Part shown: in pieces, positions 16,101 to 31,300 of the stretch | Position numbering within the stretch: the stretch's first letter is position 1 | How the letters are laid out: each line of letters starts with the position of its first letter | NCBI GenBank assembly: GCA_020055645.1 | Contig: CM034548.1 | Location: forward strand, 18,476,001 to 18,540,000 | Length of the DNA stretch: 64,000 nt | DNA from: Tomocerus qinae | Taxonomy: Eukaryota > Arthropoda > Collembola > Entomobryomorpha > Tomoceridae | Reading direction: 5' to 3' | The notes under the pieces: generated by a model | Seen by the model: only the letters and a program-made list of their open reading frames with translations | Databases searched by the model: none | What the model was told of the DNA's origin: nothing | Made by a program: the position numbers and the translations under genes

Positions 16101-18068
16101 GACCATTTATGCATAGTTGTAAGGTAATAATTACATATTAGGATGCTCAATATGCATATTACTTTATTAGATATGGCATTTCTATTTTTATCAGAGTTCA
16201 TTTGTCGTAGAATGTATTTTTTGTCGGACTAACCAGGGATATGATTAGAATGATTACATGCTGGTGAGTAGAAATGATGACGTATATGAAGACGCTAAAA
16301 GGGATGATAATGCAGAGAATAAATGAGATGGTGAAAGCATGTTTTGGTTGAGAGGAGATGTTAGTAATAATATAGTGTTAGAAATGTGGGCGGGTAAAAG
16401 TTGTAATGTACGATTGTGAAATTTTTATTGATCCGATAATATCAGGCAATGTATACAGTAATGTGACTCAGTTCATTTTGGGTACATCAGATTCATTTAT
16501 TAGTTAGATTACACGACGACGCATTGAAATGAGTTGATGGGAAGCTGTGAAGTAGATTATTAGCATTATTTCCGTCTGTCATTAAAACTGCATTTAAAGT
16601 TTGGGAAGTTATACATCATTATAGCGAAACGATAGATTTTCAGTTGAATATACTTAGGTATGTACATACAATTAGGTTACGTTAAGTTTACGGCAGTTAG
16701 TCATTATGCAGTTTTATCATTCGGTGAGATGGCTGTTAGCAGATGAGACGAACATGTGTAAGTAAGCAGCTTGCTATCAACAAGACATTAATCTCAAACC
16801 GATAAGTATACGAATTGCGGATTCGCAAGTACATAGACTATAATGTAATAATAATAGATATTATTACCCGATAGAATAATTATGTATGATTGTTATTATC
16901 ATTAGGTGAGTAATTATTACAGAGAACCGATAAGAGAATAATTGAAATTGCATTCGTCAGCAGTATCGGAATCAAGTCCCTCTTAATATTTAACCCAGAT
17001 TATTTTGAATGGTAGGAGTCACCTACGCTCATACTGTAACTGTAGATAGATACATAAGTATGGTATACGTACATACATAACTCGCAACATTAGTATCACA
17101 ATCTTCTGTATAGGTATCAATCGCAAATTCCCGAAACCCCTTCTCACTCAATCCCATGCTACTACGTCAAGAGAAATGCCATCCCTGACTTCCGTATCGT
17201 TTAACATAGTAAAAATTCATAATAAACTTCTGTAGTCATCATCATAATACTTGCAGCAACTGGTTACTTTTACGCTTACGATTACTTACGTTTACTTTAC
17301 GTTTACGTTACGACGCAGAGTATAGTATTAATAATATTACTTTTAGTAGGTACGTACGCTTAGTTAGTTAGTCCAGCTTACATTCATTTATATTTAATAG
17401 CAGTTTTATCCTTAAGTCAGCTTAGTATATGTATGCAATGTAATGTATATTATTATGTAAGTATACGTATCATCATTATTATCATTATTACTTTAAAATT
17501 AAAATTAAGTATGTAACCTAGTCTAGCATGTATCTTTAGTATCTATGTGGGGAATGAATAGAATAAATCAGTGCATTGCATTGCATTTGATTGGTTGGTG
17601 ACGAAATTGATGAGAGAATGCAATTTTTTTCCTCGGAATAATTAGCATCACGTGGTGTGGATTTGATTTAGATCGGCAGTATTATAGTAAGAACGCCCAG
17701 AAGATCAGTTAACATCAACGGTTCTGTTTTTGTTTAGATAATTCTTTAAATAGTTCAATAGTTGTGTTCCTGCACACGTGTTCAAGTCTCTTTCTCCACG
17801 ACAAAAACAATTCTACAGCTCATCGTCTTTATAGAAGAAGTTAGCGTCAACGTATTTTGATTGAGCCTTGGCGAAGGACGACAACAGATCAGACAAGATA
17901 AGACAAGACTATTATAGGGAGACGGACGATAAGACAACTCCCACGTCCTTCCTCCCAAATGAGTTGAGTTGGGTCGGACGAATATCCCTCTCTCGGTCCG
18001 TATCAAATAGATAATAAGTGTGTATAATATGTAGGTACGTGTACGATTCTGTACTAATATAAATAGAG

Positions 18069-18151
18069 CAGGAGGAGGTGGAGGAGTAGTAGTATTTAGT
18101 AGTAGTGGTAGTTAAGTAGTATTAGCAGTAGTAGTAGTAGTACGTTACTTA
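18069..18151. repeat. Triplet-rich tract (AGG then AGT)
   Basis: Runs of GGAGGAGG followed by repeated AGTAGT units. Similar AGT tracts occur at about 18583-18632 and 18680-18716. They lie just past the MDM1 stop codon and would read as CTA/ACT repeats in a minus-strand 3' UTR. Confidence 0.7.
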
Positions 18152-18834
18152 TTATTAATTAGGTAGACCATAGTTATTATTATTATAATTTAGGAGAGCA
18201 GTACCCGGCAGACAAACAAGAGCGACGAGGACCGTTCAATAGTAATCTTTCGTTTATAGCATATCGAGCCACAGACACTTTTTTGAGTTCATAACAAATG
18301 AAATGGACTGTGCATATTCAGAGATGCTCTCAAAGAGTGTCTGAATATATCTTATCTTTCCGGATAAAAATTCGTTGTCAGTTGGCTTGGCATTCGTCTT
18401 GATTGTATTCTAAATAGTCATACGAGCGAATGAATGATGTCTACTTAGAACAATTACCATGTATAAGTATTATATTTAGTACTTATTAGAAGCGTGACGC
18501 TGCCTTAGTTGGCTACAGTTAGTTATACTTTTCGCGTGTTTTTTATGATGTGGGTATTATAAGTACGCTACTCTCTGTCTCAGTAGTAGTTAGTTAGTTA
18601 GTTAGTAGTAGTAGATAGTAGTAGTAGTAGTCAGTACCTATCTACCTACAGACATAACAGACAGAGTATATTATGTAGAGTTGTAGTAGTAGTAGTTAGT
18701 TAGTAGTAGTAGATAGTGGAAGCACTACGCAGTGTAGTCGTCGGTAACAGTAAGTTTGACTTTTTTTGGTATGTATATTGTAATTAGTTAGTATTGTATG
18801 TAGGTAACTGTATTATTGAGATAGTTGATGGCTT

Positions 18835-19374
18835 CTACTTTTCATCGTCTTTGCTCTTGCCCCAGAACTTGTCGAACCGATTTCTCGCTTTCTCAAGCAC
18901 GTCGGAAGCCCGTGAGCGGCCCGAGGAGGGCGAGATGACAGACACGGAGGGACCTTGATCGAAGGGCGTAGGATCTTCCGGAGCTTCCAGTACACGGTAC
19001 GAGGATCCTTTGGACTGTGGCGGTGTCTCCGACACATGAGACATCCCAACAATCGATCGCTTCGGAGCAGCCACAGGAGCTGGAGGTATAAAGGACAGTT
19101 CTTCCGACTTCCGAGATCCTCTGGGCACCGTGGCGGTGGTGATGGGCGCTTCCAAAACTCGGATCGAACTCTTCGGATGGTGACCTGTCGTTGTGGCGTG
19201 ACCTTTGGGTAGGGCACTGTGCGAGGCTGGTGGAGGAGGCGCGACGGCAGGTGTCGCTGCAGACGAAGGACCACCGAACTGCCTCCCCGCCGCCGTCGTC
19301 GTCGCCGTCGTTGTCGTCGTCGTCGTTGACTTAGGAGGGTCAAACATAAAAGTTGGATCTTCTAAGCAGCGAAG
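18835..19374 (-). repeat. Repeated R(V/C)LE(A/D)P motif inside last MDM1 exon
   Basis: Within the Ser/Thr/Pro-rich tail the motif occurs three times: RCLEDP near residue 713, RVLEAP near 783 and RVLEAP near 838, the first and last followed by a Pro/Phe/Asp segment (PTFMFDPP, PTPFD). Such spaced short motifs in disordered sequence often act as docking sites; that role is inference. Confidence 0.55.
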
Positions 19375-22300
19375 AGTTGTTCCTGGAACAGCTTTGCTAG
19401 TTGAAGTCTTTTCAGTCGAGGAAGAGGCTAGTGTAGCAATTGGCTTCTGATGAGAAGAGTCGACAGAACTAGATGGCGCTCTGTGACTTTTGCTCGACAG
19501 CGGCTCTTTACTTGGCGGCTTTGTTGTAGATGATGAATCAGTCGCGGGGCGGGGCACCGACGATGTAGTTGTTGTAGTTGTTGTTGCTGAAGACGGCGGT
19601 TTTTTTGCCGGCGTCACTTTCTCCTTCACTTTCTCTTTCTCTTCGTAGCCATTTACACTTGGGTGAGGTGGGTGGGAGTTAGTAGTGAGCTTGCTTTCTA
19701 AATTAGCAAGTTGACCTGCACCCGTCCCAGCACCTATTCACGACCAAAGCACCCAAGCATTGTATGCAACATTCCCTTTTTTTGCACTCCTAATTATAAT
19801 ACTACATTATACATAGCTACATATCAATCCACAAGTACACTAAGAAGTAATAATAATAATAATAATTTAATCATATAGGGGCTGTTAATAATATCCTCTA
19901 CGTCCGTATATTGATCATCATCATAATAATGGGGATTAATTTAGTTAGTCAGATCTCTATATGGATCCAAGAGTTATTGCCAGCCAAGCAGCAAAGCTCA
20001 ATCGCTATCATCCTCAATCATAATAATAATAACAACGACAACAACAACAATTCAACGAACGAACATACAGAGATATATAGACCGAGATAATATATAGAGA
20101 CAAATAGAGAGATCATCAGAGAGACAGATAGCCAGATCATAATAATATAGTAAATAGTCACTACAAATGCATACAGACAGATTGATAGAGTTTCTCAGAT
20201 TCATTCATTTTGAGACTGATAGAGATAGATTCATTGAGAGAATAGTTAATTTAGATATGAGCAGTCGACAAATTCAGAGACGGCATTTATAACTATAGAA
20301 GGGCTACTGAATTCATACGAGAGAGAGAGAGATAGAAGAAGATAGACAGACTGAGAGAGGGTGGGGGAGGAGACAACAATATTACAGATTAGAATGAAAC
20401 GGCATCTTCCTCATCTAAATCATTGGCGAATTGGGATAAGGAAAGTGAGTCAAAGCTGGTTTGATTCTGGAAGAGTGTACCTGCACCGCATACATCAGCA
20501 GCACTACGTACAGATTGTTCTCTGTGATGAGGCAAAGTGCTGTCTCCAGAAGCTTGCATAAGTGCAGACTTGGGAGCAAACACAGCTTGGCCGGAGCAAC
20601 TAGACAATGGGACTGGGGCTGAGCGGGCGGAAAATGAAGATATCGGTGATGATGCCATCGTTGACCCGGCGGAAGAATGTTGTGTGGATGTTGGGTGATG
20701 AATGTTACGTGCGTCTCCATGCAGTCTTTCACCTACACAAAACCAAATCACACTCAATCAACACTCCTCTTCAATCTACGTATTCACTGAATTAAACAAT
20801 AAAGCATGCCAGAACAATCAAATTATCTGTCATCAATATCAGTCCTTCACCAATATTGATGAACTGGAAATTCCACTCTATACTTTCTCCACTTTTACAG
20901 AAACTTCTCCCAAATTACTGTCTTTTTTGTCTTCTGTGTCAATTATTCCCTCTCAAATTACTTAATTGTGTTAATGTTTGCTTGTCACTCTGTCAGTTAA
21001 TAGTTAATTAGATTGTGCTGAGAGTAGTATAGAAATATAATATGTATAACTCGTGAAAATATTTCATTTCATGTCCAAGTTTACTAAATAAAGACAATAA
21101 CAACTGTGTGTGAGCTTAGCATATATTAGATTTGAAATGGAAGAGAGAGGGATAGATAGATTTAGACTTCATCAGAGTGGAATCACCGGTAGAAATAGAA
21201 AACGAAAAGGAAAAGTGATTTCACTGATGAGGGTGTAAAACGTGCATTTTACCTGCTCTGAATCTTGGACTTGGGGGTGCTATACAGGAGGGAAATAGAC
21301 TCAATTTACTGCTTTACAACGCATTGTAGGATTCTTTCGCAGAGATGTGCTTACCTTCTCGAATATTCTGAGTGACAGTGAAGCTCTTGGTTGTGTCAAG
21401 TGGCACTGTCCAATTGACTGGATCAGGAGAACGCAGAATCACCTGTATAAGATAGAGATGATTAGTTTATGGAGAATAATGTAATAACTTCAATAAAAAA
21501 GGAAATATTTATACGGGCGGGGGTGCGCTTAAAATAAAAAAGATTAACCTGCTCTGGGGATTTCACTCGAGTTGGCTCAGGTGGTGATTTCACTACCGGT
21601 TCATAATATCCCAAAGATGGGTCAGCCGAGCCTAAAATGCAATTCATGACTGGTTAGATAGGCAAGAGTAAGGGATAAAACTAATACGTCGAGATATACA
21701 GACACTTCTCATCAGGTTTTTAAACACAGATCTCATCTATTAATAAGACAGGCGATACACATACGAACGACATAAATCTACATGCACACAGAAAGGGAAT
21801 ACCAACTAAAAGATCCTAGTGAATAAAACAAAAAAGTGGCGAGAAAAAGCACCGAGAAGCACAAGATAAACATTACAAAATATTCCTTTGAATCCTCACT
21901 TTTATCAAACTGTTGCTGTTTGGCCAATTTGGAATTGGAATCCCGGTCACCCTTACCACTACTAGCTTTAGGGCGAGGACTAGTAGCTAAAGTGGCTGTG
22001 TGAGTCCATAACAATAAGCGACATAACAGTTAGGTAATTAGTTAACTTCCTATTATAACCTTAATTTACAAGGACTGCTTCTCTGGCAAAGCGTTCGTTC
22101 TATGATTTGTACTCCTACCCCTTGTAACTACATTGGTTCTAGTGCTAGTTTCATGTTACTTACTATTTATAAATCATTACTACAAATTATATGTATATAG
22201 TTATAACAGAAAGTCAGAAACTAATTAATTAGTCATTACGTTAGTAAATAAGTTTGTTACGGCCATCATCTTTTCTCTTCTCGTACAATTCACTATACTT

Positions 22301-25300
22301 ACAAATCACATAATGCTAATATCTACTCATACTATGTACTAGCTGACTATTTGCATGTGACGAAGTCACGTACGACGGTCATCATCATTGTTGGAAATGA
22401 CCACCGACATCCTTCCTTCGTCACATTCATTGCTCTACCAACCAAATCTCTATAGTCATGGTAAAATTGTAAGTACTATTGGTATGTGTAGATACAACTT
22501 GTAATTTATATACGTACTTATGGTTACTATATAGGTTAGTACATTTTAGAGTATGATAATTAGTTTTCTATGCCTACTGTACCTATACACTAATAAAACA
22601 TCTACTAAAAGTCACTGTCAGCTAATCGTAAACCTATGTTAGACACTAAATCAACTTCTATATGTTATTTTACATGTTAGTCGACAACATCAGTAGAAAT
22701 TATATAGTAGTATAATCATTATAATATATAACAAAAAAAGTCTCTTCACTACGGTCATATGGATTTCTGAAGAAACTATGTATCTAGTTTAGAATGCAAT
22801 GTATTGTCTCGAGTGTCACAATGGAAACAAATTCTACCCCCTAAATATAGTAATACAAAATTGTACAAAGTCTCATCAACTATTCTATTCAATTCTACTA
22901 CAATATAAATACTCCGCCGGATGTAGCAAAGCGTCAATTTTTTATCTACGGGCGTAACCTTTATTTAAATACGATGGGTTTCCGTCTGGATTCTCATATC
23001 CAAGCAGTGCTACTACCTCAGAGGCCATTTCATCAACATCTGTTGAACAACTTTAAACAGTTAAAATATTTCCTCACTCGAATGTATTCTACTATTTATC
23101 TCTACTAACAATTTTTTCCTTGTCTACTCTAAGATGCATGTATCTGTATAATTACAGTGTGCATTGAGCTGTTTATGTAGGTTAATTAACACAAAGTCCA
23201 TAGACAGGTGAGGTAGGTACAATCATATAATTCAAATAGAAGTTGAAGCCCAAAAATACTTTCTCTTGGCTAACGGATTTTAAAATTTTTGTTCCACTTT
23301 GAAAATATTGTTATACAATAGGTAAATAATTATATAAATACATAAAAATCCTCCAAAATCAAAATAACATCGTTTCGGTATAAAGTAATAATATTTATTT
23401 AAAATGTAGTACACAGAGCATGTAATATTTCACAAACTGAGCTAAGCTTCTTATTCTTCAAGCCACAATTCTTCGATGTACTACCTTTACTCTCATTTTT
23501 TTGCAAAATTTGCGATAGAAATAATGCATACTTACATTTAGAGTAGACACATACTTTTTCCTGAATTTTATTGAAAAAAATTAAAATCAAGTTGTAACTA
23601 ATTGTTAAATTTTGCAATGTGTCCAAATGGTATGTAAATCTTTTGAGATAAGGGACATGATTATAGTGAAATTAATTCATGAAGCACATTCAGCAATAGT
23701 AAATCATGGCAGGAGTATTTTGTACTTTGGCTGGCCAATTATTGCATGTATATTTGATATGTGCTTTTGAATATTTGCATGAATAGAGATTTGAATAGGA
23801 TAAGTGTGAAAGGTAGTCTACCGAAGAATTATGGTCAAGCATATTACATCGATTGACTCAGAAATTAAAATGGAGCACACGAATAATGAATGAATTACTT
23901 TTTCTGAAATGCATGTTAGCATGCAGTGACAAAAAATATTAACTTGCAACAGTAATTCAATGGCACTGATTTGACTACATTACCGTCGCTGTAATGTAAA
24001 TTGTATCAATATAATAAGAACAGAGAGAGAGAGAGTAAGAGGTATGCAAAAGTGTTTGCGAATGCCTTCCAGAAAGTACTTTCTTTTATATACAGAAGTA
24101 AGAAGCAAACGAAGGAGCAGCATAGAAGAAAGCATGGAAATCAATTAATCGATTTTGATCAATTAGGAGTTTCACTTTTTATATTAAATTAAATAATTTT
24201 ACCCTTGGGTTATGCATCTTCGTAAGTTGGCAATAAATACAGCATTTGATTAATTCGATACAAGAATTACATTATAAGCTGGACGGAATTTGATAGTATT
24301 GTAGCGAAGTAGAGTGACATAAATAATTTACGAGTCAATATTATTGTCGGACATTTATAAATTGAAAAGTCTGTTCTTTGAAATACGGAAGACAATACGG
24401 AGAATCCATAACTATGAATACAATTATGAAAGAATTTCGCACGCCGGAGAGAAATATTGGAAGTTCGCAAAAAATAAGCTGACGAAATTTGTACACCTAA
24501 ATTAAGTATAATATAGAATGGTGTAATATTTAGAAATTCATGTGATTATTGCACTTCTACAGGCTATGATAGTAATTATTTTAACTAGATAAACATAATA
24601 CTGTGAAAAATGGTTTCAATTACATTGCTTGAGAGCAGTAAGAGCAGAAGAGATTTTAGTAATAGTAAGTTTTTAATAATTCAAACTGTGACTACCTCTA
24701 TCGTTGTGTCAGAGGTTGGCTTAAAGTTTTTATTGTCTCAAAACAAATTCTTTTTGCCAACTATATTTGGCCATAATATATAAGAAAGTATATATTATAC
24801 AATTTGATATATCAATCAAAGTATAATAACTATATGAGGTTGATAGCAATAACACTTGAGGACAATAGGCACTTTATCTTACGATATTATTGGGTAAGGC
24901 AAATAAGAAAGTACACAATAAAGTGATAAAATAGTTTTGGAGTGCCTACGTACGTAATATTGTGAGATAATTTATGGGCAAGCAACTTTCCGACGACCTC
25001 AACACAACGTATAGCTTTAAAATAACGTTCTATATTAAGAATGCCGTGTAGTAGAACTTTAAAAAGCGAACAGCATTTCGAACCAATAAGTTGTGTAACA
25101 TTTGATAGATAATGGTAATTTAAAAGTCGATCGGTTAAATGAATTACGAAAGGGCTTACTTGGACGAGGATGTCTCGGTTGTGGTTTCGGAGGAGAGTCC
25201 ATGTGTGCAGATTCCAAGTGAACCTTCCAACCTCCACCGATACTGTCTTTGTCACTTACTGAAGATGCGGAACTTTGCTGTCTCATCGTTTTCCGTGGAG

Positions 25301-28300
25301 AGCGACCACCAGGACCAGCAGATTGTGATCGAGCTGCCAACACCATAAAATTTACACTGTCATCAAACTTTCCTCTTCCCCATGCACAATCTCGCAGAAA
25401 TACATACACAAGACAAGACGGTCATTCTCTACTTTTCAAATTCCAAATCCTACGTTTACAGGAATACAAATACATACAATACTGACTACCACAATAAACA
25501 CATTATAGTAGTGCTCTAGTATGTATCTAGTATAATGTGTTGTGTACTATTTACACTATATTCTACTATACATACACTCTAATAAATACATTTAGGTACG
25601 TACGTTCTAGCAAAAACGATGGGAGATGAGACACATAATACAACAAACACTCACTTCCTCCACATAATCTTAAAAAATGTTCTTCTGCCAGTGTATCTGT
25701 CAATATCCCTATAATAATATATCCTGCCTATATAATAGTACGGAGAAAGTTAACTCAGCCCAACATATCTCTTTCTCTCTCTGACTAATAATAATAATAA
25801 AATACATATAATTTTATGTATGTGGCCACGCAGTTTATTTCCCTATAAAATGTCGTACATTGAAGACACAGATGAGGATATCCCGCCTGCCTTCCCTCAC
25901 TCTGGACATGACTACTAGTAACATTTTCTAGTGACATACATAAAGCTTTCACCGTTATTCGCATACCTAACTAACTATTACTCAACACACCACAACAACC
26001 AGCACCATATAACTGGTATATGCCAAATAGTGAAATACGAACTGCCTACCTGTCCACTAATCATAAGCTACCTACTCTAAACAACTTTTTGGTTGCATTG
26101 CGTGCTGTGAGACTTTTCTGTGTACATTAATACACTCGACTCTACACATCAAAACAGAACAGCATGTGTTTCAACCTTTTATTTTGCTTGACATGTACTG
26201 TACTCCATCAGTCATTCTCAACACAGGTAATTGTGTTGCCATTGCCACTGTTCCCCATTCTATGCATATGTACAACATTTACCTATTAAAATTACATCCC
26301 TATGTCGTCTTGCCCATTCTCTGTATCTACTCGTGCATTTTCTACCTACAGACATTCAATTTATTATACTCAGCTTTGATTTTTAACTCTTTTAGCGACT
26401 ACAACAGAACTTTGAACAATTTAATCCCTTTTAATTATTTTTACTTCCTATTTCTCACGAAGTTCCTTTAAACATTGCATGCTTACTAATCCATTTCCAA
26501 ACCTAGCTTTTGTCAAGCAGCAAATTCGTCTTCTACACCAAAAGGGAGGAAAATTAGACTCATTTCAAGTCAGGTCATTAACTGCTCTGAATTTACATTA
26601 TCAACAACTTTACATCCTGTTTCCTATTCATTTATTGCTTCGCTGCAGATTATTTTCAATTATTGGAAAGTTATATGCAGAAATCCAGACCGTTAACTAT
26701 AAACTGTTTTCCACTATCTATGCCATTTAAATGTTTCCTAAATCATCTAAAAACAAAGATGCTGAACAAAAAATTGTAAATAATAATTATTCGCGAAACT
26801 TGCATGTCGGTTTTAATAATAATTTTCAAAATTGCAGAGGCAAAATATTTTTATAAAAAATTGAGGATGGAATAAGAAAAGAATTAGTAAAAGGGCATAC
26901 AATAATAACGCATTTCATACAATTAAGAAATCTTACACCCGGAAGTAAAAATTGAATCCTGAAAGCAATAACAGAACTTTTACAATAGGTGTAAAATATT
27001 TATACCTTCACAATCAAAACTTTTTCGTGTTTACAGTATCAAAATAAAAAGATGGGTAGTTTGGGTAGAGTTGGAGAGTAGGCTTGTGTCGCATATAGGC
27101 ACTACCATGAAAGCAATGCCTAAGCTTTTATTCATAACATTTGTATGGATTAATACTTCAACTCGTGAGTACGTGTACTTTACTAAATGACGTGCACAGT
27201 TTCTATTCCCATAATTATTATTTACACGATTTGCAATGCGATTTGTTATGGGCAAAACATAAAAAGGATGTTTTCGGTGCAGTGAGATGAAATTAAAGCA
27301 CGCATATACAAGTCATAATGTATATGGTTAGTTTGATGTCAAAAACCTATTCGAATAATAATGCATTACGGAATGTTGTATGATAGTTTGTTTTATATAG
27401 TCCAATTTATGAACAAACACATTTAGCGTAAAATTTAGGTACGAGGCCTTTCTGTTGCTCCTTTAACAGTATGAATCGTCTGTGTACCTATCAATTATCT
27501 ACACTATTAGAGTTGTATATCTGTAAACTATAATTAGTGATCGATTATTATACTTAGCTCCATTGCCCAATTACAAATAATAATCTACCCATTGGTAGGT
27601 TAGGTAAATACTCGTTTCATCACCTGTGTATGGCAATTACTTAAATTATTCTCAAATATACATGAACCGGTAGGTCAACTAGCATTCTTTTAGATATAAG
27701 CTGGATTTTAATATTTTCCATGTGAATATATTAAAATAAATTATTTGATTGTCTGTTGCTATAATAAGAATGTAGAATTAATAATTCAAAAAATTTCATA
27801 GAAACAAATGAAGCAATATATATTTAATTGCTCCCTGACTAACCGAAAAGGAATAAGTTTCTCATTGCGAGCTACAAACTGCTGCTTTGTATAGTACTTG
27901 AATAAGATCGGGCGTTATGGGCGTAAAGAGCTGCCATTAAACCTTAGAAATCGGGGTCGGAGAAATACGTGTGCAATGTAGATCTAAATAGCTCGTAGTA
28001 AAAGTCAATAACTACCTTTAACCTTGTGAATGACTTCATTTAGCGCTATTATGAAGAGTACTTTTGGGTAGTACTTTGTCTAGGTAAATAGGGCTATTTA
28101 ACAAAATGTGTAGTCTTGGATAACCGGTTTACCTCTCAACACCTACTACCTAAACATCTGCATGACCCACCTAAAAAACTGTGCTTGATAACACTGTTCC
28201 TCTAAAGATATCTTTCTTAGCGGATTTATTGATCTAGTGAAAGTGTCTGTCTGGCAGGTATAGGTACTACAATTTGAAGGATGTTCTTGTTCATGATATC

Positions 28301-31300
28301 ATGCACGATATGTGATAATAACGGTACAATTATTTTGACAAATTGCACTAAAAGATACAATATCATAAACATTTACATGAAATAGCGCCATAGAACGCCT
28401 TAAAGTAAATGTATGCTGTATATCAAAACACAAATCATGAGAATTGCCCGTAATTTAAATGCTATCTACTTTCTCTACTACAATTATTCTATGGCCACGC
28501 ACTGTTAATAGGAAAGCAAATGCCATAAAGAAAAGCTTAGCATAATTAAGAGTAGCTATTGTATAATTTTCCGTTGTCCTCTTGGTACATTCAAAAAGGA
28601 AGCTATTTTATGCAGTATCTTAGCTTCTATGTATTTTCGCACTGACTCTGAAGACAGTTGTACCTATTATTAATTAAAATAAGTGTGTCTGAATATATAG
28701 CACTGGCTGACTAAATACAGACATCATGAATGTTAGCCACACAAATATACATGAGCGTATATATTTAGTTTAGTAGTTTGGGTTGCTGTTAGTAGTGATG
28801 GGTGAGGTGGATGTCAAGATATTTATAAAGGATAATATAAAAAGTGATGTGCTGTGAAGGTTAGTGTTGGCGTTAGTCTGTATGTAAATATAGATACTAC
28901 CTAGGTAGTACTAGATGAGAGGAAGGATGGAAGTGATAGCGTTAGTGATATATACATAAGAATTGCAAAGGAAAAGGTGGAAAGTAATAAGCATTTAGCT
29001 ACATAACTGGGAAGAGAACAATAATTCATGATTTAGAGAAGAGCAGCTAGAAGAGAGCACAGGTGAGGTGGGGAAAATGTAGGGATAGAGTGAAAGCGTT
29101 TTATAGATAATTGTTTACCTTCACGAATAAAGTTTCTAGTTTTAGTTTCAAGGGTAGAAGTAGGTCTAGTAGTGAACGGAGGCCGAGGTCTATCGCTGGT
29201 CTCTACATTTCAGAACAAACAGCCCACAATGCTACAACATGTCATAATCAGAGACAAAGTAATCAAAATGCTACCAACTACTCTGAAATAAGCTCTACTA
29301 AACACCCCCACGTCTGAGTCGAATATTTTACGAGACTTCTCAGCTCAAGAGCTCTTTAGAATCAGAAACATAAGCGTAAGTAATAGTCAGAAGGTAGGAG
29401 CAGAAGAAGAATAATTTTATAGAAAATTATTATAGAAAATAAAAGTCTAAAGTTATAAACGTTCCACGGCAGTAAAAATTTTGTTTGTCTGTCTCATGTC
29501 TCTCTAGATACGGACTTGCTACATCACACAAGAAATATCTGCTCCCGCACCATAAATAGATATAATAAATAGATAGTGCTATCGAACCCACTCGTTTGTT
29601 CTCCTAGTAGTAGTAAAAACTATGGATCCCCCTATATTTCCTGGACAATGAATCAGCCGGCGGTAAGTAAAGGGAAGTCTAAGGAAACAGTACGGAGAAC
29701 ATGACCACAAAATATATCCCTATACACAGTCGCTATATGAGTGGGCATTCCGGTTTCCTTACTATACTATAGCGACCAACTATTATAAATAGACAGATCT
29801 GTGGTATATTATGAGTCCTATAGTCCTACATACATTGAGTGAATATAATATTATACGTTGATGGATAGTATTACGTTATTACACTTTCAGTGAGTTAGGA
29901 AAGGATCCGCCGAGCCGAAATGATAGAATACAGAGATAATTGTAAGTATAAGGAAGGATGAAGAAAGAGGTGTTAGTAGTACAAGAAAAGTAGACACCCA
30001 ACAGCAAATAGTTAAGCAGTTTATGTCCCAACCTTTTGCTTTCGTGGCTGATTTATTTGGCGTCCTATTCCCTTCCAACAGCTTCTTTTTAGAGGGCTGG
30101 ACGGTTTCTGAATCCTTACTCTATTCATAAGGAAAGCAGTAGTTAGTGTCAAGATTCAAGAACCCATTTGCTTCTTCCGGACTCCCAAGGGTAAAAACCA
30201 AAACCTTCTCAACACTTTTTTCATATTACCTTTGACTTTTCCAAATCGGCAATTGGATGTTTCGGCGTCGCCGTGTGCGGCCGAGGAGTTGCTGATTTCC
30301 CAGAAAACGTTTTCTTTGCGTTCTCTTTGTCTTTCTCCTCTTTGGAAATGGATCTGCTCAATAATTAAAAATCACATAGATTAATTACTATCCTCCTCAT
30401 CTCATTTCTTGTGGCATTCATAATTATTATTAATAGATAAAAAGATTGCTACAAATAATATTTTCGAGAAGGCTATTAGAGAGGTTTCTATTTTGTGCGA
30501 AGCCACACCTCACATATACATTACGTTTACGTTTACGTTTAGATCGCCACATAAATGCGAAAGGTTGGATTATTTTATTGATTACTGAGGAACAGCGTAC
30601 TTTGGCGTTGAAGTGATGAGAGCCAAAGCAGCCAGAGAACTCCGCCTTGATACCTGATCCCATAACTGTTGGTTATATACCTGTGCTATATGTTGAGGTA
30701 CGAGCTCCGTTCCCCACCCACGATACTGCAACAAGAAATCATCATTAGAGATCTCATCTACAACCAATAAATACATATATCTAACTATAATAATATGTCG
30801 CTGCTATAGATATACTCTTTTTCTCCAGGCTGAACCCAACTCAAAACAAAACTAACGACAAACCACCGCAAGGAACTGACATGACCTGCTCTGCTCCTCG
30901 TCGAAACCAGACCAAACCTTGTCGTCTTCATTATACACATAAGAAATAAGAACATCAACTCTACAGCAAATCAATGCACAAAAGCAAATCTATAAATTAG
31001 AGCAGCTCGATAATCTCCCCGAGCCAAAAACTGAAAAGTAGTAAAATTGAGACAACTTACCTTATATTCTCCAGCCTTCTTTCGCAGTTCAATTACTTCC
31101 TTATACCACGGACTTCCGATTTCTTGGTCTCCTTTTTTCTTCAGAAATTTACCATCCACATATTCATATTGAGAAAAAGGCCGAAATCTCTTTTTATACT
31201 CCGACTTATATTCTTTCCTGCAATATTAATAGAAACCAATAAATTACTTTTTTAAAATACAACATAAAAAGAAATCCACTTCTAGGAAACTCCTACGGGG

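Larger units (their letters stand above)
10600..18834. other. Long intergenic region upstream of TGR
   Basis: AT-rich DNA between the TGR start and the MDM1 stop. It holds two short inverted-repeat elements (11419-11564 and 11698-11861), a short direct repeat near 13.1 kb and triplet-repeat tracts from 18.06 kb on. The right part, perhaps down to an AATAAA on the minus strand near 16.43 kb, may be a long MDM1 3' UTR, but this is a guess. No coding exon recognised. Confidence 0.6.

Noticed and set aside
17782..18006. 74-codon minus-strand frame downstream of MDM1.
   Set aside because: No recognised family and no splice junction in phase; likely 3' UTR or intergenic chance.
22998..23020. A let-7-like GAGGTAGTAG string on the minus strand inside MDM1 intron 11.
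   Set aside because: The match ends after 11 bases and I see no hairpin partner of miRNA precursor form.
26166..26471. 101-codon hydrophobic plus-strand frame in MDM1 intron 10.
   Set aside because: T-rich composition yields hydrophobic codons with few stops; no topology, homology or splice context.
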